Position numbers and translations under genes: made by a program. A stretch of DNA of 64,000 nucleotides from an uncultured Sedimentitalea sp. (lineage in GTDB: Bacteria > Pseudomonadota > Alphaproteobacteria > Rhodobacterales > Rhodobacteraceae), in contig CANNGH010000001.1 in NCBI GenBank assembly GCA_947504115.1, forward strand, positions 186,001-250,000, written 5' to 3'. Positions 17,461 through 26,800 of this stretch are shown piece by piece. Position 1 is the stretch's first letter, and the number at the start of each line of letters is the position of its first letter. Under the pieces are notes generated by a model. It made no database searches. It saw only the letters and a program-made list of their open reading frames with translations, and was not told the origin of the DNA.

Positions 17461-19542
17461 ATGGAACATCGCGGTTTCCTTCGCGCGTTTTGCGGCATCC
17501 TGTTTCTGGTCCTGTCCCTGGCAGGCCCCCTTCAGGCGCGCGATGCAAGACTGGGGTCGGAAGACGAAATCGCCCCCGCCGCACCGACGGGCGCCATTGC
17601 CGCCGAGATCTTCGGACTGGACAAGGCCCCCGTTTTGACGCGCGAGGACGTCGCCGTGCCCGGCTGGTCGGTTGCGCAGGGCGGGCAGACGGTCGGCTAT
17701 ATCGCCTCGACCTGGGAAATCGCGCGTTCGGTCGGCTATTCGGGTCGGCCGCTGGATGTGCTGGTCGGGGTCGATCCGCAGGGGCAAATCGCCGGGGCAA
17801 AGCTGATGCGCCACGCCGAGCCGATTCTGACGCTGGGCATTTCCGACAGCGACATTGCCGCCTATGTCGGCGGTTTTTCCGGCGTCGACCTGATGAACCC
17901 GCAAGATGGCGAAGGGTCCGACCTGCCCGACATCATTTCCCGCGCCACCGTTTCGACGGGGGTGATTCGCGATTCGATGTTGCGCACCGCGCGCACCCTG
18001 GCGATGGGGCGGGGATTGCTGCCGGGTGGCGGGATTGATCGGGTGAATTACCAGCCACGCGACTGGCCTTCGCTGCTTGCGTCCGGCGCGATTGCGCGGG
18101 CCGAGGTCACGCTCAGCGAGGCGCGCGCGGCGATGCCCGATGCGCAGGTGCCCATTCCCGAAGGCGACGGCCCGTTCATCGACCTGTTCGTCGCGCTGGC
18201 CGATCCCCCGACCATCGGACGCAATATCTTGGGCCAACAGACCTATACCAGCGCAATGGGCGCGCTGGCGCCGGGCGAGGCCGTGCTGTTCGTCGGTTCG
18301 CGCGGGCTTTATTCGCACCGGGGCCTTGAATGGCGCAACAGCGGCGTGTTCGAACGCCTGGAACTGGTGCAGGGCGATCTGCGCCTGCCGCTGACCGACA
18401 AGGGCTATGTCCGCCTTGACGAACTGGCGGCGGTGGACGCCCCCGAGTTGAAGGAACGCAGCCTGTTCACCATCGCCGGCGACGGGTTCGATCCGGCGCT
18501 GCCGTTCACGCTGGAACTGACCGCCACGCGCCCCTCGGCGAGGGAGGGCGAGGAAAGTCTCACGCTTTCGGTGCTTTACGCATTGCCGGATCAGTTCATC
18601 CTTGCCCCGCCGCCCGAGGCCGCGCCGCTCTGGCAGCAGACATGGGAGCGAAAGTGGTTCCCGGTCGCCACGGTCGCCGCGATGATGGGGTTCCTGACGC
18701 TGATCCTGCTGTTCCAGGAATGGCTGGTGCGCCGCCCGAAGGTCTGGCAGGGCGTGCGTATCGGGTTTCTCAGCCTCACGCTGTTCTGGCTGGGCTGGGG
18801 TCTGAACGGGCAATTGTCGGTGGTGCAGGTCGTCGCCTTCGTGCAGTCGCTGCTATCGGGTTTTCACTGGGAAACCTTCCTTATCGAGCCGATCATCTTC
18901 ACGCTGTGGGCCGGTGTCGCGCTGGGGCTGCTGTTCTGGGGGCGGGGGGTGTTCTGCGGCTGGCTGTGTCCGTTCGGCGCGCTGCAAGAGTTGACGAACC
19001 GGCTTGCGCAACGGCTGGGCGTGCGCCAGATCGCGGTGCCCCAACCCCTGCATGAGCGACTGTGGATCATCAAGTACACCTTGTTCGTCGCGATCCTGGC
19101 GCTGTCCTTCTATTCGATGAAGGACGCGCTGATCCTGGCCGAGGTCGAGCCGTTCAAGACCGCCATTTCCATGCGCATGATCCGCGCCTGGCCCTTCGTC
19201 GCCTTCGTGCTGGCGCTGCTGTTCGCCGGGCTGTTCATTGAGCGGTTCTATTGCCGTTACCTGTGTCCGCTGGGCGCGGCGCTGGCGATCCCGGCCAAGC
19301 TCAAGATCTTCAACTGGCTGCGCCGACGCCCGCAATGCGGCCGCGAATGCCGCCTGTGCGAGACCAAATGCCCCGTCGGCGCCATCGAACCGCTGGGCAG
19401 CATCAATCCCAACGAATGCGTGATGTGTCTGCGCTGCCAGGTGATCATGCTCGATCCCGATACCTGCCCGGTCCTGAAACGGCGGCAGCGCAAGGCGACA
19501 CCGCCGCCCGAAACCGTGCAGACCAAGCCCGCGCAGACGTGA
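17461..19542 (+). CDS. nirI: NirI, NosR/NirI family membrane flavo-iron-sulfur protein
   Basis: A 693-residue protein. It has a signal peptide or first helix, a periplasmic FMN-binding domain (about residues 75-185), a long periplasmic stretch, then five or so membrane helices (from about 405). The membrane part has two CGWLCPFG / CRYLCPLG cysteine motifs and C-terminal ferredoxin-like clusters (CRLCETKCP and CVMCLRC). NirI is required for nirS expression or activity in Paracoccus; NosR is its N2O-reductase counterpart. Choice of NirI over NosR rests on the neighbours. It ends overlapping nnrS by GTGA. Confidence 0.92.
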   Translation: MEHRGFLRAFCGILFLVLSLAGPLQARDARLGSEDEIAPAAPTGAIAAEIFGLDKAPVLTREDVAVPGWSVAQGGQTVGYIASTWEIARSVGYSGRPLDVLVGVDPQGQIAGAKLMRHAEPILTLGISDSDIAAYVGGFSGVDLMNPQDGEGSDLPDIISRATVSTGVIRDSMLRTARTLAMGRGLLPGGGIDRVNYQPRDWPSLLASGAIARAEVTLSEARAAMPDAQVPIPEGDGPFIDLFVALADPPTIGRNILGQQTYTSAMGALAPGEAVLFVGSRGLYSHRGLEWRNSGVFERLELVQGDLRLPLTDKGYVRLDELAAVDAPELKERSLFTIAGDGFDPALPFTLELTATRPSAREGEESLTLSVLYALPDQFILAPPPEAAPLWQQTWERKWFPVATVAAMMGFLTLILLFQEWLVRRPKVWQGVRIGFLSLTLFWLGWGLNGQLSVVQVVAFVQSLLSGFHWETFLIEPIIFTLWAGVALGLLFWGRGVFCGWLCPFGALQELTNRLAQRLGVRQIAVPQPLHERLWIIKYTLFVAILALSFYSMKDALILAEVEPFKTAISMRMIRAWPFVAFVLALLFAGLFIERFYCRYLCPLGAALAIPAKLKIFNWLRRRPQCGRECRLCETKCPVGAIEPLGSINPNECVMCLRCQVIMLDPDTCPVLKRRQRKATPPPETVQTKPAQT

Positions 19543-20732
19543 GACGGGCGCTGGCGATCCTGTTCGGCGACGGGTTCCGCGTGTTCTTTCTGGCCGCGGG
19601 GCTGTTCGGCGTCCTGTCCATGCTGGTGTGGGAGATGTGGCTTTTCGATCCGGCGCCCGACCTGCCATTCGCGGCGCTGCCGCACCTTTGGCACGGGCAC
19701 GAGATGGTGTTCGGCTATGCCACGGCAGCGCTGGGCGGGTTCCTTCTGACGGCGGTTCCGGGCTGGGTGCGCAGCGCGCCGCATGTCTTTGTTTCGCTCT
19801 CTTTTTCACTCTGGTTCGGGGGGCGCGTCGCGGTCTGGTTCGCCGCCGATCTGCCCGCCTTTGCGGTGGCGCTGGTCGATCTGTCGTTCCTGCTCTTGCT
19901 GTTCGCCGGAATCGCCGCGCGCGAGATCAAGCGGCCCAAGGGGCAGAACAGGGTCTTTCTGGCCTGTCTCGCGGCGATCTGGCTGGGGAATCTGCTGGTG
20001 CATCTGGAGTGGATGGGCGTGACGGACGACACCGCCGGCAGGGGTCTGCGGCTGGGCATTCTTGCCTTCTGCGCACTGATCGCGGTGCTGGGCGGACGGG
20101 TCGCGCCGGGATTTACCCGCAACGCGATGAAACGCGCCGATGTCCCGCCCGCGCGTTGGCCGCGCAGTCCCAACCACACCGAACGTCCCGCATTGGCACT
20201 GCTGGGGGTTCTGCCGGTGGCCTTGCTGATCGGCTTGCCCGACGACCTTCTGGGCGTGCTGGCGCTGGTAGCGGGCGCGCTGCAACTGGTGCGGCTGGCG
20301 CAGTGGCATCCGCTTTGGACATGGCGGATGCCGATCCTGTGGGCGCTGCATCTGGGGGTGGGGATGCTGGGTGCCGGGCTGGTGCTTTGGGGGCTGGCGC
20401 TGCTCGGGCTGGGCGACGAGGTGGCGGCGCTGCACGTTCTGGGCATCGGCGCGATCGGTGGCATGACGCTGGCGGTGATGAGCCGGGCAATCCTGGGACA
20501 TACCGGTCGCCCGCAGATCGCCCCAGGGCCCGTGGCGCTGGCTTATGGGCTGGTGGCGGGTGCGGCCTTGCTGCGCTGGTTCGGCGCGGCGGTGGCAGGT
20601 GCGTGGTATTTGCCCCTGATGCTGGGCGCGGGATCTCTGTGGATCGCGGCGTTCGGCCTTTTCACCATCGCCCTCGGGCCGACGATTTTCGCGCAGCGCG
20701 CAGCCCGCCCGCGCGAAGGCACCGGCCTCTAA
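19539..20732 (+). CDS. nnrS: NnrS family heme-copper membrane protein
   Basis: A 397-residue integral membrane protein with about 12 hydrophobic segments. Conserved histidines include LPHLWHGHEMVFGYA (near residue 50), and MSRAILGHTGRP lies near residue 315. NnrS proteins bind heme and copper, are induced by Nnr-type regulators, and protect metabolism from NO stress. The GTG start (19539) overlaps the nirI stop, so it is coupled to nirI; a longer frame running from inside nirI is spurious. Confidence 0.9.
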   Translation: MRRALAILFGDGFRVFFLAAGLFGVLSMLVWEMWLFDPAPDLPFAALPHLWHGHEMVFGYATAALGGFLLTAVPGWVRSAPHVFVSLSFSLWFGGRVAVWFAADLPAFAVALVDLSFLLLLFAGIAAREIKRPKGQNRVFLACLAAIWLGNLLVHLEWMGVTDDTAGRGLRLGILAFCALIAVLGGRVAPGFTRNAMKRADVPPARWPRSPNHTERPALALLGVLPVALLIGLPDDLLGVLALVAGALQLVRLAQWHPLWTWRMPILWALHLGVGMLGAGLVLWGLALLGLGDEVAALHVLGIGAIGGMTLAVMSRAILGHTGRPQIAPGPVALAYGLVAGAALLRWFGAAVAGAWYLPLMLGAGSLWIAAFGLFTIALGPTIFAQRAARPREGTGL

Positions 20733-20754
20733 CGGTGACCTTGCGGCAACTTGC

Positions 20755-20768
20755 TTGATCGGTGTTAA
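20755..20768. promoter_or_regulatory. Upstream NNR/FNR box of the nor promoter
   Basis: TTGAT-CGGT-GTTAA, one mismatch from TTGAT-N4-ATCAA style symmetry. It lies 24 bases upstream (centre to centre) of a second box, 23 bases after the nnrS stop codon. The spacing is slightly more than two helical turns, so both dimers would sit on a similar face. Confidence 0.6.
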
Positions 20769-20778
20769 CCGGCGGGCC

Positions 20779-20792
20779 TTGACTTTGGTTAA
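20779..20792. promoter_or_regulatory. Proximal NNR box of the nor promoter
   Basis: TTGAC-TTTG-GTTAA resembles, in inverted orientation, the NNR box described for Paracoccus denitrification genes (TTAAC-N4-GTCAA type). Centred at 20785.5, it would place a transcription start near 20827 and a 29-base leader before norC. Confidence 0.8.
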
Positions 20793-20855
20793 GGCGGGGG
20801 AGACGGTCGTGACGCATCTACGCAATATCATCAACGCAGCGCAAAGGAGAGCGCA

Positions 20856-21308
20856 ATGCGCGAAGTCATGACCAAGAGCATGGCCCGAAACATCTTTTTC
20901 GGCGGGTCGCTGTTCTTCATCATCATATTCGTGGGGCTGACGGCTCATACCCACAGCTACATGGTAAACACCTCCACGGATAGCGAAGGGCTGACCGAGA
21001 GTGTCATCGCGGGCAAGCATGTGTGGGAAAAGCACACCTGCATCAATTGCCATTCGATCATGGGAGAAGGCGCGTATTTCGCACCGGAACTGATGAACGT
21101 CATGGCGCGCTGGGGTGTCGAGGATGACCCCGAGGCTGCCTATGAAACGCTGAAGGGCTGGATGGACGCGATGCCGACCGGCATCGAGGGACGCCGGCAG
21201 ATGCCCAATTTCAATCTGACGGATGAGGAATATCGTCAACTGGCCGATTTCCTGCTGTGGACCAACACCATAGATGCTCAGGGCTGGCCACCCAACGAGG
21301 CCGGCTGA
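20856..21308 (+). CDS. norC: NorC, nitric oxide reductase cytochrome c subunit
   Basis: A 150-residue membrane-anchored cytochrome c. One N-terminal helix (about 13-33) precedes a periplasmic domain with the heme motif CINCH (62-66) and GEGAYFAPEL. The Met ligand probably lies in RRQMPNFNL. It passes electrons from c-type cytochromes to NorB. ATG 20856 has AAAGGAGAG upstream. It is the first gene of the norCBQDEF operon. Confidence 0.97.
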   Translation: MREVMTKSMARNIFFGGSLFFIIIFVGLTAHTHSYMVNTSTDSEGLTESVIAGKHVWEKHTCINCHSIMGEGAYFAPELMNVMARWGVEDDPEAAYETLKGWMDAMPTGIEGRRQMPNFNLTDEEYRQLADFLLWTNTIDAQGWPPNEAG

Positions 21309-21325
21309 GAAAGGACCGAACTCCG

Positions 21326-22690
21326 ATGAAATATCAATCGCAAAAGATCGCCTATGCGTATTTCGCCACGGCGCTGGCGTTGTTCGCAATCCAGATCCTG
21401 GTGGGGCTGCTGGCGGGCTGGGTCTATGTCATGCCCAACACGCTGTCCGAACTGCTTCCCTTCAACGTCATCCGCATGCTGCATACCAACAGCCTCGTCG
21501 TGTGGCTGCTGCTGGGCTTTTTCGGCGCGGCCTATTTCCTGATCCCCGAAGAGTCGGAACGCGAAATCCACTCGCCGATGATCGCCTATCTGCAACTGGC
21601 CATCCTGGTGATCGGGACACTGGGCGTGGTCGTGACCTATACGTTCGACCTGTTCCAGGGCAACTGGCTGCTGGGCAAGGAGGGGCGCGAGTTTCTGGAA
21701 CAGCCCAAATGGGTCAAGGTCGGCATCGTCGTCGCGGCGCTGCTGTTCCTCTACAACGTCACCCTGACCGTTCTGCGGGGACGCAAGACCGCGATCACCA
21801 ACATCCTGCTGCTGGGCCTCTGGGCGCTGGCGCTGCTGTTTCTGTTCGCCTTCTACAATCCGTCCAACCTCGCGCTCGACAAGCTCTACTGGTGGTATGT
21901 GATCCACCTCTGGGTCGAGGGCGTGTGGGAGCTGGTGATGGCGGCGATCCTGGCCTTCCTCATGCTGAAACTGACCGGCGTGGACCGCGAAGTGGTCGAG
22001 AAATGGCTGTATGTCATCGTCGCCGCCGCGCTGTTCTCGGGCATTCTGGGCACCGGGCACCACTACTACTGGATCGGCGCGCCGGCCTATTGGCAGTGGA
22101 TCGGCTCGATCTTCTCGACGCTCGAAATCGTGCCGTTCTTCGCGATGATGTCGTTCGCGTTCGTCATGGTCTGGAAGGGCCGGCGCGATCATCCCAACAA
22201 GGCGGCGCTGCTGTGGAGCATCGGCTGCACCGTGCTGGCCTTCTTCGGCGCGGGCATCTGGGGCTTCCTGCACACGCTGCACGGGGTGAACTACTACAGC
22301 CACGGCACGCAGATCACCGCCGCGCATGGGCACCTGGCCTTCTTCGGCGCGTATGTCTGTCTGAACCTTGCGATGATCACCTATGCCATGCCGATCCTGA
22401 GGGCGCGCGATCCCTATAACCAGGTGATCAACATGGCGTCGTTCTGGCTGATGGCGGGGGGCATGACCTTCATGACCTTCACGCTGACCTTCGCCGGCAC
22501 CATCCAGACGCATATGCAGCGCGTCATCGGCGACTACTACATGGATGTGCAGGACAGCCTGGCGATCTTCTACTGGATGCGGTTCGGTTCGGGCGTGGCG
22601 GTCTTGCTCGGCGTGCTGCTGTTCCTTTACGCCGTGTTCGTGCCGCGCCGCGAGGTCATCTCGCATGATGCGACCGTGGCGGCGGAGTGA
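21326..22690 (+). CDS. norB: NorB, nitric oxide reductase catalytic subunit
   Basis: A 454-residue heme-copper-type integral membrane protein with about 12 helices: 2 NO + 2 e- + 2 H+ to N2O + H2O. Metal-site regions are RMLHTNSLV (low-spin heme His), [11 protein letters not shown] (non-heme iron His and Glu), GTGHHYYW (His pair), and the late [18 protein letters not shown] region. The start ATG 21326 gives the usual [11 protein letters not shown] terminus. It follows norC by 17 bases. Confidence 0.97.
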   Translation: MKYQSQKIAYAYFATALALFAIQILVGLLAGWVYVMPNTLSELLPFNVIRMLHTNSLVVWLLLGFFGAAYFLIPEESEREIHSPMIAYLQLAILVIGTLGVVVTYTFDLFQGNWLLGKEGREFLEQPKWVKVGIVVAALLFLYNVTLTVLRGRKTAITNILLLGLWALALLFLFAFYNPSNLALDKLYWWYVIHLWVEGVWELVMAAILAFLMLKLTGVDREVVEKWLYVIVAAALFSGILGTGHHYYWIGAPAYWQWIGSIFSTLEIVPFFAMMSFAFVMVWKGRRDHPNKAALLWSIGCTVLAFFGAGIWGFLHTLHGVNYYSHGTQITAAHGHLAFFGAYVCLNLAMITYAMPILRARDPYNQVINMASFWLMAGGMTFMTFTLTFAGTIQTHMQRVIGDYYMDVQDSLAIFYWMRFGSGVAVLLGVLLFLYAVFVPRREVISHDATVAAE

Positions 22691-22695
22691 GCGGC

Positions 22696-23505
22696 ATGGA
22701 TGGATCCCTGACACAATCGAAGGGGGCGGCTGACGCCCCCTTCTACCTGGCCCAGGGCGGCGAGATCGCCCTGTTCGAAGCGGCCAGCGCGAACAATCTG
22801 CCGGTCCTGCTGAAAGGGCCGACAGGCTGCGGCAAGACCCGGTTCGTGTCGCACATGGCCGCCCGCCTTGGCCGCCCCCTTTATACCGTCGCCTGCCATG
22901 ACGATTTGTCGGCGGCCGACCTGATCGGGCGCTATCTGCTGAAAGGCGGCGAAACCGTCTGGGTTGATGGCCCGCTGACCCGCGCCGTGCGCGAGGGCGC
23001 GATCTGTTATCTCGACGAGGTGGTCGAGGCCCGCAAGGACGTGACCGTGGTGCTGCACCCGCTGACCGACGACCGGCGCATCCTGCCCATCGACCGCACC
23101 GGAGAAGAGCTTGAGGCGGCGCCCGGCTTCATGCTGGTGGCCTCCTACAACCCCGGTTATCAGAACATCCTGAAAACCCTGAAACCCTCGACACGGCAGC
23201 GTTTCGTCGCGATGGAGTTCGATTTTCCCCCGCCCGAGGCCGAGGTCGAGATCGTCTCGCGCGAAAGCGGGCTGGAGCCCGAGCGCGTCAAGCCGCTGGT
23301 GCGGCTGGGCGGCAAGCTGCGCGCGCTCAAGGGGCAGGATCTGGAAGAAGGCGTGTCGACCCGCCTGATCGTCTATGCCGCCACGCTGATCGCGCAGGGC
23401 ATGGATGTTCAAAGCGCGGTGGAGGCGGCGATGATCGAGCCGCTGACCGACGACGCCGACGTGAAACGCGGGCTCCTCGATCTTGTCACAGCCGTCTTCG
23501 GGTGA
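22696..23505 (+). CDS. norQ: NorQ, MoxR-type AAA+ ATPase for NO reductase activation
   Basis: A 269-residue AAA+ protein with Walker A GPTGCGKT (41-48), Walker [11 protein letters not shown] and sensor SYNPGYQN. NorQ with the VWA protein NorD is needed to insert the non-heme iron (FeB) into NorB. ATG 22696 is preferred to the GTG at 22687 that overlaps the norB stop; both are possible. Confidence 0.95.
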   Translation: MDGSLTQSKGAADAPFYLAQGGEIALFEAASANNLPVLLKGPTGCGKTRFVSHMAARLGRPLYTVACHDDLSAADLIGRYLLKGGETVWVDGPLTRAVREGAICYLDEVVEARKDVTVVLHPLTDDRRILPIDRTGEELEAAPGFMLVASYNPGYQNILKTLKPSTRQRFVAMEFDFPPPEAEVEIVSRESGLEPERVKPLVRLGGKLRALKGQDLEEGVSTRLIVYAATLIAQGMDVQSAVEAAMIEPLTDDADVKRGLLDLVTAVFG

Positions 23506-23513
23506 GGCACGGC

Positions 23514-25439
23514 ATGAGCAAGATCGAGATCGAGCCATGGGAACCCGAAGAAACCGTCGGGAAACTGTGGCACGAATTTGCCAGCCGTCTGGGTGCGCCG
23601 CAGGTGCATCACGGAGCCAGCGTTGACCTTTCCGAGGTCGCCGGGCGGCTGGCCGTTTTCTTTCGCGGGCTGGGAGGCGCGCATTCCGTCGAACTGCGCC
23701 CCGTCAGCGGCGAACTCAGCCGCCATCGGCTGAGCTTTCTGCGGCGTCTGGGGGCCGAGGCCGAGATACTGCCGCGCGCCAGTTTCGACGGCGAGGTGCT
23801 GCGCCTGCCCAAGACGCTGGCCGTATTCCCCACGCGCGAGGCGAACGGCGCGCTTTATCTGTGGCTGACAGCCGCCGCCGCGCATGCACCCGCGCATGAG
23901 GCCGACACCGATCCGCTGCGCGCCGATCTGCGCGCGATCCGCTGCGCTGAAGCGATGGTCGCGGCAACGCTGGACACCGCGCCGGGTCTGGCCGGGCTAT
24001 ACCGCACACTCTGCGAGGCGACGCTGCATTTCCGCCAGGTTCCCCGTCTGGCCGGGCCGGAGGCCGCGATCGAAGAATTGATCCGCCGCGCCCTCGGCGA
24101 CGATGCCGACCTGTCCCCGACCGCACGCAAGCTGGCGCAGGCCGAGATCGACGACCTCACCGCGCCGCGCAAATATGTTCCGTTCCAGCCCGTGCCGCTC
24201 TGGCCCGATCTGCGCGAACTGACCTTCAGCGCCTCGGACACCGTGGAAAGCCGCGATTCGGACGGCCCGCCGGAAGAGGGCGCGGAAGGCACCCACCGCG
24301 CCCGCCGCCGTCAGGCCGACCAGGCCGAGCGCAACGACAGCCTGATCCTGCACAAGTTCGAGGCCATTCTCAGCTGGGCCGAGTTCCTGAACCTGAACCG
24401 CCGCGTCGATGACGACGACCCCGACAACGCCAAGAAGGCCGCCGACGATCAGGACGAGATCGGGCTGGGCCAGATCTCCAAGGCGCCGGCGACGCGGCTG
24501 AAGATCCACCTTGACCTTGCCCCCGAGGACGTCGACCGCGAACGGCTTTCCGGTGTGGACACCTTTCCCGAATGGGACGCGCGCGCCGGGACCTATCTGC
24601 CCGATCACGTGCGCGTCCTCTCCAGCATGGCCGAACCGGGCGATGCCGTTCCGTCCTTCCGCGAGGATCCGCGCGCGATGCGCCGCATCCGTCAGGTGAA
24701 ACGCCAGTTCGAGGCGCTGCGGCCCGGCCGCGTTTCGGTCTCGGGCTGTCTGGACGGGGACGAGTTGGACATGGAGGCCGCGGTGCGCGCGCGCGTCGAT
24801 ATCCTGGCCAATGGCGCGGGCAGCAACCGCATCTGGCGCCAGACCCTGCCGCAGGCGCGCGATCTGGCGGTTTCAATCCTGCTGGACGTGTCGCGCTCGA
24901 CCGAAAGCGCGGTGACGGGCCGCGCGGTCATCGATATCGAGCGCGAGGCGCTGGCGGCACTGTCCTGGGGGCTGGATGCCTGTAGCGACGATTTCGCGAT
25001 CCATGCCTTTTCCTCGCTGAAACGCGACCGGGTCTATATCCAGACCTGCAAGACCTTCGGCGAGCCGATGAGCGGCCTGATCGAAGACCGCATCGGATCG
25101 CTTCGCCCCGGCTTCTACACCCGTCTGGGGGCCGCGGTGCGTTATGCCTCGGCCGATCTGAGCCGGCAGAGCAAGAAGCGCCGCCTGCTGCTGGTCATCA
25201 CCGATGGCAAGCCCAACGATCTGGACCATTATGAAGGCCGTCACGGTATCGAGGACACCGCCATGGCCGTCCGCGAGGCACGCCGCGCCGGTCATTCGGT
25301 GTTCGGCGTCACCATCGACAGACAGGCCAAAAGCTGGTTTCCCCGTCTGTTCGGGCGCGGCGGGTTCCACGTGATCCCGCATCCCGACAAGCTGACGGAG
25401 GCATTGCCGCAAATCTATCGCGAACTGGTGGGCGCATGA
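23514..25439 (+). CDS. norD: NorD, VWA-domain NO reductase activation protein
   Basis: A 641-residue cytoplasmic protein. The C-terminal von Willebrand A domain (about 455-640) has the MIDAS motif LDVSRSTES and the later ITDGKPND. The central part is highly charged. It acts with NorQ as a chaperone pair on NorB metal loading. ATG 23514 lies eight bases after norQ; the stop overlaps norE (ATGA). Confidence 0.95.
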   Translation: MSKIEIEPWEPEETVGKLWHEFASRLGAPQVHHGASVDLSEVAGRLAVFFRGLGGAHSVELRPVSGELSRHRLSFLRRLGAEAEILPRASFDGEVLRLPKTLAVFPTREANGALYLWLTAAAAHAPAHEADTDPLRADLRAIRCAEAMVAATLDTAPGLAGLYRTLCEATLHFRQVPRLAGPEAAIEELIRRALGDDADLSPTARKLAQAEIDDLTAPRKYVPFQPVPLWPDLRELTFSASDTVESRDSDGPPEEGAEGTHRARRRQADQAERNDSLILHKFEAILSWAEFLNLNRRVDDDDPDNAKKAADDQDEIGLGQISKAPATRLKIHLDLAPEDVDRERLSGVDTFPEWDARAGTYLPDHVRVLSSMAEPGDAVPSFREDPRAMRRIRQVKRQFEALRPGRVSVSGCLDGDELDMEAAVRARVDILANGAGSNRIWRQTLPQARDLAVSILLDVSRSTESAVTGRAVIDIEREALAALSWGLDACSDDFAIHAFSSLKRDRVYIQTCKTFGEPMSGLIEDRIGSLRPGFYTRLGAAVRYASADLSRQSKKRRLLLVITDGKPNDLDHYEGRHGIEDTAMAVREARRAGHSVFGVTIDRQAKSWFPRLFGRGGFHVIPHPDKLTEALPQIYRELVGA

Positions 25440-25984
25440 GCGAGACAACCGCCCTTGAGGAGCTTCCCGGCGAACTGTTGATGTGGGTGCTGATCGTCAG
25501 TGAATTGCTGGTCTTCGGCGCCGGGCTGGCGGTGTTCCTGTCGCTGCGCATTGCCGACCCCGTCGGGTTTTCCGAGGCGCAGGATGCATTGAACCGCACG
25601 GGCGCTGCGATCAACACCATCGTGCTGGTCACAAGCGGGTTCCTGGCGGCGATGGCGCTGTGGTGGCGCGAAAACGGGGCAAGGGCGCGGGCCTGTCTGG
25701 CGCTGATCGGCGCGGCGCTGCTGGGGGTGGTGTTCCTGGTCATCAAGGTGGCGGAATACGCCGAAAAGGCAGCGCACGGAATCTATTGGGACAGCCACAC
25801 CTTTTTCACCTTCTATTACCTTCTGACCGGGTTCCACGCCGCACATGTGGTGGCGGGTATCGTGATCCTGCTGCTTGTGGCGTGGCGGGACGAGCCCAAC
25901 AACATCGAGGTCGGCGCCGCCTTCTGGCACATGGTCGATCTGGTCTGGGTGCTGCTGTTCCCCGTGATCTATCTGCTGCAATGA
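25436..25984 (+). CDS. norE: NorE, cytochrome oxidase subunit III-like protein
   Basis: A 182-residue membrane protein with five hydrophobic segments and the subunit-III motif FHAAHVVAG near residue 138. NorE is not part of purified NorCB but is needed for full NO reductase activity or stability in Paracoccus and Rhodobacter. Overlaps of four bases with norD and norF show coupled translation. Confidence 0.93.
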   Translation: MSETTALEELPGELLMWVLIVSELLVFGAGLAVFLSLRIADPVGFSEAQDALNRTGAAINTIVLVTSGFLAAMALWWRENGARARACLALIGAALLGVVFLVIKVAEYAEKAAHGIYWDSHTFFTFYYLLTGFHAAHVVAGIVILLLVAWRDEPNNIEVGAAFWHMVDLVWVLLFPVIYLLQ

Positions 25985-26250
25985 CGGGCGAGACACTTAT
26001 AAAAGCTTGGATCGCGCTGATCCTGCTGAGCATCGGTTCGGCGCTGTTGTCGCTGTGGCAGATCCCGCAGGAATGGAAGTTCGTTGCGGGCGCGACGATC
26101 CTGACGCTGGCCTGGCTCAAGGCGCGGGTGATTCTGTTGCGGTATCTGGGACTGGCAGAGGCGCCGTTCTGGGCGCGGGGCTTCGGCATTTCGCTGGCGC
26201 TGTTCTGCCTGCTGCTGTTGGGGCTTTACCTGGTGCCGGTCATATTCTGA
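25981..26250 (+). CDS. norF: NorF, small membrane protein of the nor operon
   Basis: An 89-residue protein with three hydrophobic segments (about 7-25, 34-50 and 68-88). NorF is the usual last gene of the nor operon and supports NO reductase activity with NorE. ATG 25981 overlaps norE by four bases. Its last 11 bases overlap the convergent DUF4202 gene. Confidence 0.9.
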   Translation: MTGETLIKAWIALILLSIGSALLSLWQIPQEWKFVAGATILTLAWLKARVILLRYLGLAEAPFWARGFGISLALFCLLLLGLYLVPVIF

Positions 26251-26800
26251 ACGCAGAGGCAAGCGGCGCGGGCAGGTCGAATTCGTCCAGAACGCGCGCG
26301 CGGCCCTCGGGCGACATCTTGCGCGCGGTGCGTTCCACGATGCGTTGCAGCTTGTCGGGATCCTGTGTCGTGGAAAATGGCGCGAAATACCATTTCAGGA
26401 ACACGAAACAGATCACGTCCTCAAGCGCCTGCACGTCCGGGTCGCGCTTGATCCCTTCCTTGCGGATCATCTTTCCCGCCGCTTCGGCCTCGGCATCGTC
26501 AAAACCTGCATCGCGCATGATCGCGCCCACGCGGGTGGCGTGATGCTGCGCCAGATCGCGCCGCCAGGTCAGATAGCCGGTGCGTCCCTCGGGATAATCG
26601 GCGCGTTTCAGCACCCAGCGTTCGATATGCTGCCCGCGCGCGGCGATCTTCAATGGCTCGCCCGCATCGGGAAACAGCCGGGCCAGTTCGCCGCTCATCC
26701 GCTTGCCGTAAAGCAGCGCGGCGGGCGCGCCTTCGGAGCGGTCGGGATCGGCGGCATTCGCGGCGTCGATGGCCTCAAAGGCGGATTGCAAACGGCTCAT
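26240..26800 (-). CDS. DUF4202 family protein
   Basis: A 186-residue soluble protein of the DUF4202 family. It is rich in conserved His/Trp/Arg: RGQHIERWVLKRADYPEGR, TWRRDLAQHHA, and the acidic DVQALEDVICFVFLKWYF. The His-Asp-rich HD-like pattern hints at a metal-dependent phosphohydrolase fold, which is inference. It starts inside the stop of the regulator gene (ATGA, 26797-26800), so the two form an operon, and its 3' end overlaps norF. No function is established; the context points to NO or denitrification physiology. Confidence 0.85.
   Translation of the reverse strand: MSRLQSAFEAIDAANAADPDRSEGAPAALLYGKRMSGELARLFPDAGEPLKIAARGQHIERWVLKRADYPEGRTGYLTWRRDLAQHHATRVGAIMRDAGFDDAEAEAAGKMIRKEGIKRDPDVQALEDVICFVFLKWYFAPFSTTQDPDKLQRIVERTARKMSPEGRARVLDEFDLPAPLASAFRI

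Noticed and set aside
19251-20732. A 493-codon NnrS version starting inside nirI
   Set aside because: The first 96 codons are nirI read in another frame. The GTG at 19539 gives the proper NnrS N terminus.
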